NCBI GenBank assembly: GCA_046346965.1 | Contig: JAXMHB010000001.1 | Location: forward strand, 384,889 to 448,888 | DNA: 64,000 bases | From: JAXMHB01 sp046346965 | Lineage (GTDB): Bacteria; Pseudomonadota; Gammaproteobacteria; Xanthomonadales; SZUA-5 | Direction: 5' to 3' | Part shown: positions 15,659 through 23,469 of the stretch, in pieces | Layout: each line of letters starts with the position of its first letter | How positions within the stretch are numbered: position 1 is the stretch's first letter | Notes under the pieces: model-generated | What the model saw: only the letters and a program-made list of their open reading frames with translations | The model's database searches: none | Told to the model about the DNA's origin: nothing | Program-made: the position numbers and the translations under genes

Positions 15659-18151
15659 GTGGCGCCCATTTCGATCCCCGGCTATGCGATTGAGCGCGAA
15701 CTCGGCGTCGGCGGGATGGCGCGCGTCTATCTGGCCATTCAAACCTCGCTGGAGCGTCGGGTTGCGCTGAAGGTGATGGCGCCGGCACTGGCGGCCGATG
15801 CCAGCTTCTCGAAGCGCTTTCTGCGCGAGGCGCGCACCATTGCCTCGCTGACGCATCCGCATATCGTTGCGGTGTATGAGGTCGGCGTCACGCCGGATCA
15901 TCTGCATTATTTCTCGATGCAGTATCTGCCGGGCGGCGATTTTGCCCAGCGTATGCGCCGCGGCGTTGATCAGGCCGAGATTGTGCGGGTGCTGACCGGT
16001 ATCGCCAAAGCGCTGGGCTTCGCCCATCAGCAGGGCGTGGTGCACCGTGATGTGACGCCTGCCAACATCATGTTCGATGCCTCGGACACGCCGCAGCTGA
16101 CCGATTTCGGGATTGCCCGTGCGCTCAGCGGATCGACGCGCATCACCAGCACCGGCGTCAGCATCGGCACCAGCAATTACATGAGCCCGGAGCAGGCGCG
16201 CGGTGGCGAGATTGATGCGCGCTCCGACCTCTACAGTCTGGGCGCCTTGGCCTTCGAAGCCCTGACCGGGCGTCCGCCTTATCAGGGGCCCGACGGTTTT
16301 GCGGTCGCCTATGCGCATGTGTTCGAGCCGATTCCGCGGCTGCCGCCCGAATGCAAGCAGTGGCAGGCCTTCATCGACAAGGCGCTGGCCAAGGATCCCA
16401 AGGATCGCTTTACCAGCGCCGACGAGTTCATCGCTGGCTTGCAGACCATCGCTTTGGGCGAGACCGCGCCGTCTCCAGCCCAGCCGCTGATGCCGGTACG
16501 CGAGCAGGCCGTGGTCGCGACGGAAGCCCGCAACAGCACCACGGCGGTCTACGACAATCTCGCCCGCCAGATCGGCCCGCCCGGCAAGCCACGGCCATGG
16601 CCGCGGGTGGCGGCGCTGGTGCTGCTGCTCGGTGGTTTGGGGGCGATTGGTTATGGGGTGTGGACGCAATCGGCGTCCGGACCGCCCCCAGTGGTTGCTC
16701 CGGTGCAGCCGGCGCCGCCGAAAGCGACGCCCAACCCGCCAGTGGCGACGGTGCCGGTCGCGACGCCGCCGAGCGAGCCAGTCGTCAGTTCGGAACCGCC
16801 TGAGGCCAGCGAGGGGCTGGAGGGCGACTTGCCGCTGCCCGATCCGGCGACGCTGCCGGCGGCGGCTGACTACGGCCCGGTGACGCCGGCAGAGCGCGTC
16901 GCGGCCTTGCTAGACCTCGGGCAGGCGCTGCTGAAAATGCAGCGCCTTCAACTGCCGCCCGAAGCCAATGCCACGCTGATGTACACCCGCGTGTTGAGCC
17001 TGCAGCCTGACAACGAGACGGCGCGCAAAGGGTTGGAGGCGGTCGTCGATGTCTACATCCAGCTGGCTTCGGTGGAGCTGGACGCACTGCGCATCACCGA
17101 GGGCAAGGAGCGCCTTGAGCGGGCGCGCCAGGTGGCGGGTCTGCCGGGGCTCGACAACGCGGCCTTGCAGCAGCGCATTACCGCAGAGTGGAATCGCCGT
17201 ATCGACGCCCTGCGCGAGACTGCCAAGACGGCGCTGGCGCAATGGCGCGGCGCCGAGGCCGAACAGGCGCTTACCCAGGCGTTGTTGTTCGTGCCGGAGG
17301 ACAAGGCGCTGCTGGCGCTGCTGGCGGAAGCGCGTCGGATCGGCAAGCCGGGTTATGTATTCCGCGATGCCGCGGATACCCCTGAGTTGATCATCGTCGG
17401 CACCGGCGATGTACTGCTGACGGGCACCCGTCGCGGGGCGGATGTGCGTGTGCCGATCGCCACGCCCTTTGCCGTGGGCCGCAATGAGGTGACGGTGGGC
17501 GAGTTCAAGCGCTTCGTCGAGGCCACCCGCTACACGGTGACGCGCGAGGCTTGTCGCAACCGGGAAGGCTTCTTTGGGTCCTCGCGCGAGCGCACCTGGC
17601 GCGATCCCAGCTTCAAACAGAGCGATAGTCACCCGGTGGTGTGTGTCGGTCAGGTCGATGCGGTGGCCTACGTGGACTGGCTTTCGCGTTCCACCGGTAA
17701 GCGTTATCGACTGCTGAGTGAAGCCGAATGGCAGTATCTCGCGCGCCAGGTGAAGACCAAGGCCTGCGCCAGCGGCAACCGCGCCGACCAGCGCTACAAG
17801 AAGGAAGTCGGCGGCGGCGATGTGCTGTCCTGCGATGACGGTCAGGCCTACACCGCGCCAGTGCGTCGTTTTGAGGCCTCCGCGCCGGGCCTCTATGATA
17901 TCGAGGGCAACGTGCGCGAATGGGTGGCCGACTGCGCCAACGACACGCATAGCGGACACGCGGCCGACCAGAAGGCCCGCACTACGGGCAGCTGCGACGA
18001 GCGCATGGTGATGGGCACCGCCTGGCACAGCGATACCGATGAGCAAGCGGTGCTGGTGCGGCGGGCCGAAAGCCGAGACTGGCTCAGCAATACCACGGGT
18101 TTTCGCGTGGCGCGCGATCTCGACACGCCGGCAGCGCCCGGCAAACCGTAA
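15659..18151 (+). CDS. Transmembrane Ser/Thr protein kinase fused to an FGE-sulfatase-like domain
   Basis: The 830-residue protein begins with a Hanks-type kinase at about 8-265: P-loop GVGGMARVY, catalytic Lys in VALKVM (near 38), HRDVTPAN (129-136), LTDFGIAR, and APE-like MSPEQARG. The Lys usual in HRDxKxxN is Thr here. One membrane helix lies near 316-336, followed by a Pro-rich stretch and a helical TPR-like region (about 400-560). A formylglycine-generating-enzyme/sulfatase-modifying fold covers about 600-815 (VGRNEVTVGEFKRFV, RLLSEAEWQYLAR, IEGNVREWV). The kinase is cytoplasmic and the FGE domain probably periplasmic, where it may act as a sensor rather than an enzyme. The GTG start at 15659 is weakly supported. 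An FHA protein follows 31 bp downstream. Confidence 0.88.
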   Translation: MAPISIPGYAIERELGVGGMARVYLAIQTSLERRVALKVMAPALAADASFSKRFLREARTIASLTHPHIVAVYEVGVTPDHLHYFSMQYLPGGDFAQRMRRGVDQAEIVRVLTGIAKALGFAHQQGVVHRDVTPANIMFDASDTPQLTDFGIARALSGSTRITSTGVSIGTSNYMSPEQARGGEIDARSDLYSLGALAFEALTGRPPYQGPDGFAVAYAHVFEPIPRLPPECKQWQAFIDKALAKDPKDRFTSADEFIAGLQTIALGETAPSPAQPLMPVREQAVVATEARNSTTAVYDNLARQIGPPGKPRPWPRVAALVLLLGGLGAIGYGVWTQSASGPPPVVAPVQPAPPKATPNPPVATVPVATPPSEPVVSSEPPEASEGLEGDLPLPDPATLPAAADYGPVTPAERVAALLDLGQALLKMQRLQLPPEANATLMYTRVLSLQPDNETARKGLEAVVDVYIQLASVELDALRITEGKERLERARQVAGLPGLDNAALQQRITAEWNRRIDALRETAKTALAQWRGAEAEQALTQALLFVPEDKALLALLAEARRIGKPGYVFRDAADTPELIIVGTGDVLLTGTRRGADVRVPIATPFAVGRNEVTVGEFKRFVEATRYTVTREACRNREGFFGSSRERTWRDPSFKQSDSHPVVCVGQVDAVAYVDWLSRSTGKRYRLLSEAEWQYLARQVKTKACASGNRADQRYKKEVGGGDVLSCDDGQAYTAPVRRFEASAPGLYDIEGNVREWVADCANDTHSGHAADQKARTTGSCDERMVMGTAWHSDTDEQAVLVRRAESRDWLSNTTGFRVARDLDTPAAPGKP

Positions 18152-18182
18152 TCGACATCAGAATCAGGTCCCGGGGGGACGC

Positions 18183-19001
18183 ATGAAGCTTCTGTTTCCA
18201 GGTGGTGAGCACGCACCGGTTGAACTCAACGCCGGCAAGACTGTGCTCGGCAGCGCGCCGGATGCGCGCATCGTGCTGATGGCGCCTGGCATCGCACCGC
18301 ATCACGCCGAGTTGGAGGTGAGCGGTGACAGCGTGCGCATCAGCACGCCGCACCCGGACAATGACGTCAGCATCAACGGCAAGCCGCTGGCCGGGCCGAG
18401 CGAGGTCAAGCCGGGCGATTTGATCGCCTTCGCGGGCGTACGCGCGCGTGCAGTGGCGGTCGAGAAAGCAGCGCCGGCGCCGGCGGCGCGCCCGCGCGAT
18501 GCCGACGTGGATGATGACGGTCGCACCAAGGTGCGCGTCGCGCTGCCCAAGTTCGTTCTGCGCGGTGTGTCCGGCGTGACCTTCGGGAAAATTTACCCGG
18601 TGCACGGGACCATGGTCATCGGTCGCCAGAGCGAGTGTGAGATCGCGATTCCCTCCGAGGAGATCTCGCGCAAGCATGCAGAGCTCAAGGTGACGCCGGA
18701 TGGCGTGATGGTCGAGGACATGGGCTCCTCCAACGGCACCTATGTGAATGACCGCCGGGTCACCCGTCAGCTGATGAAGCCGGGCGACGAGCTGCGCCTC
18801 GACACCATCCGCTTCCTGCTGTTGGCGCCCGGCCAGGAGATGCAATCGCCGGCCGCACGTCCGGATGCCGCCAAATCGGCCCCCGCTGCGGCCAAGCCGG
18901 CACCAGCCGCCGGCGGTCGCACCGGACTGATGTGGGCCATCGTCGTGGTCGCCGTGCTGTCGCTGGCGGCCGTGGGCGCCAAGGTCGCGGGACTGTACTG
19001 A
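18183..19001 (+). CDS. Double-FHA-domain protein with C-terminal membrane anchor
   Basis: FHA domains bind phosphothreonine. The 272-residue protein has a degenerate first FHA domain (about 1-95, KTVLGSAPDARI, IAPHHAELEV). A canonical second one spans about 140-220: VIGRQSECEIAI, SRKHAELKV, SSNGTYVNDRRV. An Ala/Pro-rich linker and a C-terminal helix (about 250-270) anchor it. Lying directly after the kinase gene, it is probably its phospho-dependent partner or substrate at the inner membrane. ATG 18183 follows GGGGGG-type purine sequence and fits the FHA fold start. Confidence 0.88.
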   Translation: MKLLFPGGEHAPVELNAGKTVLGSAPDARIVLMAPGIAPHHAELEVSGDSVRISTPHPDNDVSINGKPLAGPSEVKPGDLIAFAGVRARAVAVEKAAPAPAARPRDADVDDDGRTKVRVALPKFVLRGVSGVTFGKIYPVHGTMVIGRQSECEIAIPSEEISRKHAELKVTPDGVMVEDMGSSNGTYVNDRRVTRQLMKPGDELRLDTIRFLLLAPGQEMQSPAARPDAAKSAPAAAKPAPAAGGRTGLMWAIVVVAVLSLAAVGAKVAGLY

Positions 19002-19020
19002 GCGCAGCGCGAGCGCCGCG

Positions 19021-19293
19021 TCAGCGTGACCCATAGCGGGCGGCTGAGCGCGCCCGCGCCTTGCCCGCTTCGATCTCGCGATTGCGCGGCAGCGCTTGCG
19101 TGACCAGCGACTGCATCAGCGTACGCGCGGCGGTCTCGACCGCCAGCACCGCCGCGTCGAAGCTGGCCTGATTGGCCTTGGATGGCGCATTGAAGCCGCT
19201 CAGCTTGCGCACGAACTGCAGCGCCGCATCGTGCAGCTCAGCCTCGCTGGCCGGCGGGTCAAAGTTGAACAGCGTGCGGATGTTTCGGCACAT
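19021..19293 (-). CDS. DUF2277 family protein
   Basis: This 90-residue protein begins MCRNIRTLFNFDPPA and contains LQFVRKLSGFNAPSKAN, the DUF2277 pattern found widely in bacteria and without known function. It has no membrane segment and ends in a basic tail. ATG 19293 gives the conserved MCRNI start; an upstream ATG at 19323 only adds unrelated residues. It converges with the FHA gene. Confidence 0.8.
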   Translation of the reverse strand: MCRNIRTLFNFDPPASEAELHDAALQFVRKLSGFNAPSKANQASFDAAVLAVETAARTLMQSLVTQALPRNREIEAGKARARSAARYGSR

Positions 19294-19353
19294 GGCAGCC
19301 TCCTGCCGGCGACGCCGGTGCACGCGGCACCGGCGCAGGCAGTTCCGATCCGA

Positions 19354-19707
19354 TTACTGGCAATCCTTGGCGTGGATCACGGCGAGCTTGGCAACCGCTT
19401 CGGCCAGCGAGTCGGTGAAGGCGTCGCGGTCATTGTTGTCCCAGGCCTGCGCCATGCCGAGCGAGGCATTGGCCAGATCCTCGTCCTCTTCGGCCGCGGC
19501 GATTTGCGCCAGGCCCTCGACCGTCTGCGCCAGCCCGAGGTGCTCGGAGCTGCCCTCGTCCATCTGCAGATTTGCATCATCCAGCGCGACGCCGATGGTG
19601 GTCAGCGCCTCACCCAACTCATCGACCTGCTCACAGCTCAGCACGGCTTCGGCATGCGCCTGGCTCGCGCCGATGAGCAAAGACAGCGACAGCAGCAGCT
19701 TCTTCAT
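19354..19707 (-). CDS. Small secreted acidic protein of unknown function
   Basis: This 117-residue protein has a clear signal peptide (MKKLLLSLSLLIGASQAHA). The mature part is acidic and Ala-rich with two cysteines, one near its start (VLSCEQ) and one at the end (HAKDCQ), which could form a disulfide. No family was recognised. It probably resides in the periplasm. It lies between DUF2277 and the radical SAM gene on the same strand. Confidence 0.6.
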   Translation of the reverse strand: MKKLLLSLSLLIGASQAHAEAVLSCEQVDELGEALTTIGVALDDANLQMDEGSSEHLGLAQTVEGLAQIAAAEEDEDLANASLGMAQAWDNNDRDAFTDSLAEAVAKLAVIHAKDCQ

Positions 19708-19807
19708 GGACTTCCCCCAGTCATCACCCCAGGCGGCGCCCGGATGGACACCGCCCGATCACGCTACGCCTGCGGCTGCGCGCCGTAAAGCCGCGGTCCG
19801 CCAGGAA

Positions 19808-21340
19808 TCAGCCGCTCGCCTCCAGATGCCGGCCCTGGCGCTCGGGGGTGGCGCGCTGCGCGCGTGGGCGCGGCGGCGGAACCTTGCTGTGCGCGTCCTC
19901 GAATAGCAGACGGCTGCGACCACCGGCGCTGCGGTAGTCCTGCAGCACGGTGCTGGCGGCGTCCTCAACGCTGGCCGGTTCGCGCTCGATCAGATGGGTG
20001 TACAGCAGATTGGCGAGCCGCTCATGGGCCAGCGCGTGGGTCTGCCGGGTGCGTGCCCACAGCCAGTCGCTGAAGGCCAGAAAATGCGCAAACGGCGCCT
20101 CGCCCAGCAGCCTGGCCAGCGTGCGCGGAAAACGTCCGGAGTTGGCCACCAGATCCCAGTAGCGCGCAAAGCGTATCAGTCGCTGCATCGCAGGAAAATC
20201 AATCACATCGGTGGCCAGGATCGTGTAGGGCGGATCCGGGCTGTAGCGCATCTGGTGGGCGCTGGTATGGCGCGCGATCGGCGCGCCGCGCAGACGCTTC
20301 AAGATGCCGAACTGGATCTCGTGGGGTTCCAGCGCCACCAGGCGATCGAAGCCGGCGGCAAAGCTGTCCAGGTCCTCACCCGGCAGCCCGGCGATCAGAT
20401 CGACATGCAGATGCGCCTTGGAATGCTCGCGCAGCCAGCGCAGATTGGCTTCCGCCACACCGTTCTTTTGGCGCCGGGAAATGCGCGCCTGCACTTCCGG
20501 ATTGAAGGTCTGAATGCCGATCTCGAACTGCAGTGTGCCAGCTGGAAAGCGCGCGATGGCTGCTTTCAAGCGTTCGGGCAGATGGTCCGGGATCAGCTCG
20601 AAATGGACGAAAGGCGGGTCTTCCGGCGCTGCCTCGATACGCGCCAGGAAGTAGCCGAGGATGGCCAGCGAGGTATCGACCTTCAGATTGAAGGTGCGGT
20701 CGACAAACTTGAACTGGCGCGCGCCGCGCTGGTACAGGCGGTCGATGTCCGCGAGAAAGGGCTCCAGCGGGAAGGGCCAGGCGGTTTGATCCAGTGCCGA
20801 CAGGCAGAACTCGCACTGGAAGGGGCAACCGCGCGAGGCCTCGACGTACAGGTGGCGCTGCCGCACGTCCTCGTCGGTGTACTCCTCGTAGGGACTGGCG
20901 ATGGCGGCCAGCGGTGGCTGCACGCCGGCGATCACGCGCGCCGCCGCCTCGCCTGCCAGCAACTGCCGGCACAGCGTGGCGAAGCTGACATCGCCCCAAC
21001 CGGTGATCACGTGGTCGGCCAGCGCGCAGATGCGCTGCTCCTCCACCTCGTGGCTGACTTCCGGGCCACCGAGGACGATGCGGATCTCCGGTGCCAGCAC
21101 TTTCAACTGGGCGACCAGACGCGTGCTTTCTTCGACATTCCAGATGTACACGCCGATGCCGATGATGCGCGGGCGCTCGGCCAGCAGTTGTTCGACCATT
21201 TCCTCGGTTTTCTGGCCGATGACGAACTCGAGGATGCGGCTGTGCGCGCGCAACTCGCCCAGGTTCGCGCGCAGATAGCGCAGCCCCAGCGAGGCATGCG
21301 AGTAGCGCGCATTCAGTGTGGTCAGCAGGATGTCGGTCAT
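19808..21340 (-). CDS. B12-binding-domain radical SAM protein (DUF4080-like)
   Basis: The 510-residue enzyme has an N-terminal cobalamin-binding fold (about 1-135, TTLNARYSHASLGLRYL, GIGVYIWNVEES, LGGPEVSHE). The radical SAM core carries the cluster motif CPFQCEFC (CxxxCxxC) near 192. Downstream are FKFVDRTFNL and HVDLIAGLPGED. The C-terminal region matches the DUF4080 extension often attached to such proteins. The reaction is unknown; related enzymes do methylations or rearrangements. The last ~40 residues are basic and low complexity. It is divergent from cardiolipin synthase. Confidence 0.87.
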   Translation of the reverse strand: MTDILLTTLNARYSHASLGLRYLRANLGELRAHSRILEFVIGQKTEEMVEQLLAERPRIIGIGVYIWNVEESTRLVAQLKVLAPEIRIVLGGPEVSHEVEEQRICALADHVITGWGDVSFATLCRQLLAGEAAARVIAGVQPPLAAIASPYEEYTDEDVRQRHLYVEASRGCPFQCEFCLSALDQTAWPFPLEPFLADIDRLYQRGARQFKFVDRTFNLKVDTSLAILGYFLARIEAAPEDPPFVHFELIPDHLPERLKAAIARFPAGTLQFEIGIQTFNPEVQARISRRQKNGVAEANLRWLREHSKAHLHVDLIAGLPGEDLDSFAAGFDRLVALEPHEIQFGILKRLRGAPIARHTSAHQMRYSPDPPYTILATDVIDFPAMQRLIRFARYWDLVANSGRFPRTLARLLGEAPFAHFLAFSDWLWARTRQTHALAHERLANLLYTHLIEREPASVEDAASTVLQDYRSAGGRSRLLFEDAHSKVPPPRPRAQRATPERQGRHLEASG

Positions 21341-21425
21341 CCCGCCATTATGACCGCGCCCGCGTGCTGTACGCCGCCGCTACGGGCACAATGGCACCAC
21401 GCCGTCAGCTGCGCCGCAGGTTCCC

Positions 21426-22802
21426 GTGACCGATCTCCAGACGCTGTCCCTGCTCCTCGCGGTGGGCCTCAGCGCGCTGCTGAGCTACAACATCCTGCAC
21501 AGCCGGCGCGCGCCGGCGGCGGTGGTGGCGTGGCTGGCAGTGGTGAACCTGATTCCCTACCTCGGCGCCTTGCTGTGGATACTGATCGGTGCGCGCAAGC
21601 TGCGCCGCGAGCGCAGTCAGCGGCTGCGGTTTTCCCTGCCGGCGGGCCAGCCGCCCGAGCCCGCGGGGCTGGCGCGCATGATTGCGCACATGGGCGGCAG
21701 CCCGGTGTCGAGCGGCAATCGGGTGCGGCTGGCGCTCGATGGGCCGGCCGCGTGCGCGGATCTGCACGATCTGATCGAGGACGCCCGTGCGGAACTGCAT
21801 GTGTTGATGTACGACGTCGCCCGCGATGCCTCGGCGCAGCGCGTGCTGCAGGCCTTGGGCGCCGCCGCTGCGCGCGGCGTGCGGGTGCGCATGCTGGTCG
21901 ACGATATCGGATCCTGGTTTCTGCTCGGCAGCGAGATCCGCCGGCTGCGCCGTGCGGGCGCCGAAGTGCTGCGCTTCAAGCCCTTCACCAACGCGCTGCT
22001 GCAGCGCACCGCGAACCTCCGCAACCACCGCAAACTGGTGGTCGCCGATCGTCTGCGGGTGTGGGCCGGCGGACGCAATCTGGGCGATCGCTACTTGCTG
22101 GAGCGACAGGCCTGGCAGGATCTGAGCTTCGTCGCCGAGGGGCCGTTGGCACAGGCCTACGACGATGTGTTCAGAGCGGACTGGGCCTTTGCCAGCGGCA
22201 CGCCGGTGGTGACGGGTACGCCGCTGCCGCGGCCGCATCCGGAATGGGGTGCAGCGCTGCCGGCGGTCGATGCGCAGCTGATCGCGTCCGGCCCGGATAT
22301 GCGCGATGACCTCTGGCATGCGGCCTTCCTGAAGGCTTGCTACGAGGCCGAGCAACGGCTGTGGCTGGTGACGCCGTATTTCGTGCCCGACGAAGCGGTG
22401 CTGCGCGCCCTGACCGCGGCGGCGCGCAGCGGGGTGGACGTGCGCGCCTATGTGCCGGCGCGCTCGGACAATCCGCTGGTCGACGTGGTTGCCGCCAGCT
22501 ATCTGCGCGAGCTGGGACGCAAGGGCATCAAGGTCTATCGCTACGGCCCCGGCATGCTGCATGCGAAGGCCGTGCTGGTCGATGCGCAATGCGCCTTGAT
22601 CGGTTCGGCCAATCTCGACCCGCGCAGTTTCTTCCTGAACTACGAATTGATCGCCGTGTTCCACGATGCCGGCGTCGCGGGGCAGCTGGCTGACTACCTG
22701 CGCACTATCGAGGCGCGCAGCAGCGGCAAAGGCTTTCGCCCGATCGGCATCCTCGGTGAAACCGTCGCCGCTGCTGCGCGGATCCTGGGGCCGATGTTGT
22801 AG
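21426..22802 (+). CDS. cls: Cardiolipin synthase (phospholipase D family)
   Basis: Cls condenses two phosphatidylglycerols, or PG with another phospholipid, to cardiolipin at the inner membrane. The 458-residue protein has two N-terminal membrane helices (about 5-24 and 32-54). It has two HKD motifs: HRKLVVAD near 200-208 and HAKAVLVD near 379-386, each followed by GGRN or GSANLD. The GTG start at 21426 is the only one giving a full first helix. With btaAB and the desaturase, it makes this window rich in membrane-lipid genes, though they are not in one operon. Confidence 0.92.
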   Translation: MTDLQTLSLLLAVGLSALLSYNILHSRRAPAAVVAWLAVVNLIPYLGALLWILIGARKLRRERSQRLRFSLPAGQPPEPAGLARMIAHMGGSPVSSGNRVRLALDGPAACADLHDLIEDARAELHVLMYDVARDASAQRVLQALGAAAARGVRVRMLVDDIGSWFLLGSEIRRLRRAGAEVLRFKPFTNALLQRTANLRNHRKLVVADRLRVWAGGRNLGDRYLLERQAWQDLSFVAEGPLAQAYDDVFRADWAFASGTPVVTGTPLPRPHPEWGAALPAVDAQLIASGPDMRDDLWHAAFLKACYEAEQRLWLVTPYFVPDEAVLRALTAAARSGVDVRAYVPARSDNPLVDVVAASYLRELGRKGIKVYRYGPGMLHAKAVLVDAQCALIGSANLDPRSFFLNYELIAVFHDAGVAGQLADYLRTIEARSSGKGFRPIGILGETVAAAARILGPML

Positions 22803-22824
22803 CCAGGGCGGACTCGCCTGACGC

Positions 22825-23364
22825 TTAGAAGTCCGGATCGAGCAGACGCTGCAGGTGGGCGACGATGTCGGCCGGCCAGCCCGCGGTGTGCTGCAGCAGC
22901 GCGACCTGATCGCTGGCGTAGAGTGCGCGGATAGCCTCCTCAAAGCCCGGCAGATCGCCGGCGATCGCGCTCATGAAGTGGTAGCAGCGATCCTGGCAGC
23001 GCCGCCGGGTGTCGGCATCGGCGTTGGCGCGGCGCGCCTCATCGATCAGCTTGCGCAAGGCGACCGAGGCGCCGCCGCGCTGGGTCGCCAGCCAGTCCCA
23101 GTGGCGCGGCAGCAGCGTCACCTCGCGGGCGATCACGCCCAGGCGCGGCCGTCCGCGGCCGCGTCCCTCGGGGCCGGACTCGGGCGTGGCGATATCGGCC
23201 TCACGGGCGCGCAGATCGAGGTCCACCGGGCGACCGGTGGCATCGTCAAACACCCACAAAGGGCGCTCGGGGTGCAGGCGCGCGAGGCGCGCGATCTCGG
23301 CGCTGTTGCCGCTGCCCAGGTGTTGCTGGTGAGCGAAACAGGTGTATCGGCTCTCGGTGTCCAT
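22825..23364 (-). CDS. DUF2239 family protein
   Basis: This 179-residue soluble protein matches DUF2239: RYTCFAHQQHLGSG, FDDATGRPVDLDLR, GRGRPRLGVIAREVTLLPRHWDWL and YHFMSAIAGDLPGFEEA. The family has no assigned function; the GRGRPRLG stretch resembles nucleic-acid-binding hooks, but that is speculative. ATG 23364 with a GAGGAC upstream is preferred over the in-frame ATG at 23427, which lies within a large palindrome. That palindrome (23396-23435) sits 32 bp upstream of the start and could be its operator. Confidence 0.85.
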   Translation of the reverse strand: MDTESRYTCFAHQQHLGSGNSAEIARLARLHPERPLWVFDDATGRPVDLDLRAREADIATPESGPEGRGRGRPRLGVIAREVTLLPRHWDWLATQRGGASVALRKLIDEARRANADADTRRRCQDRCYHFMSAIAGDLPGFEEAIRALYASDQVALLQHTAGWPADIVAHLQRLLDPDF

Positions 23365-23395
23365 CGACGCGTCCTCAGTGAGTGTGCGTCGAAAA

Positions 23396-23435
23396 TTACC
23401 CGGATGTAATTCGATAGTCAATTGCATCCGGGTAA
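23396..23435. promoter_or_regulatory. 16 bp inverted repeat upstream of DUF2239 (putative operator)
   Basis: TTACCCGGATGTAATT (23396-23411) and AATTGCATCCGGGTAA (23420-23435) are inverted copies with one mismatch and an 8-base spacer. It is AT-richer than its surroundings. Size and symmetry fit a dimeric or tetrameric repressor site such as those of TetR-type regulators. No regulator gene is adjacent. Confidence 0.6.
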
Positions 23436-23469
23436 AACTATGAGCGCATCGAAGGCGCAGGCCGGAAGC

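Noticed and set aside
19994..22309. 771-residue + strand open frame
   Set aside because: It runs antisense to the radical SAM gene and then out of frame through cardiolipin synthase. Both real genes have catalytic motifs and this frame has none.
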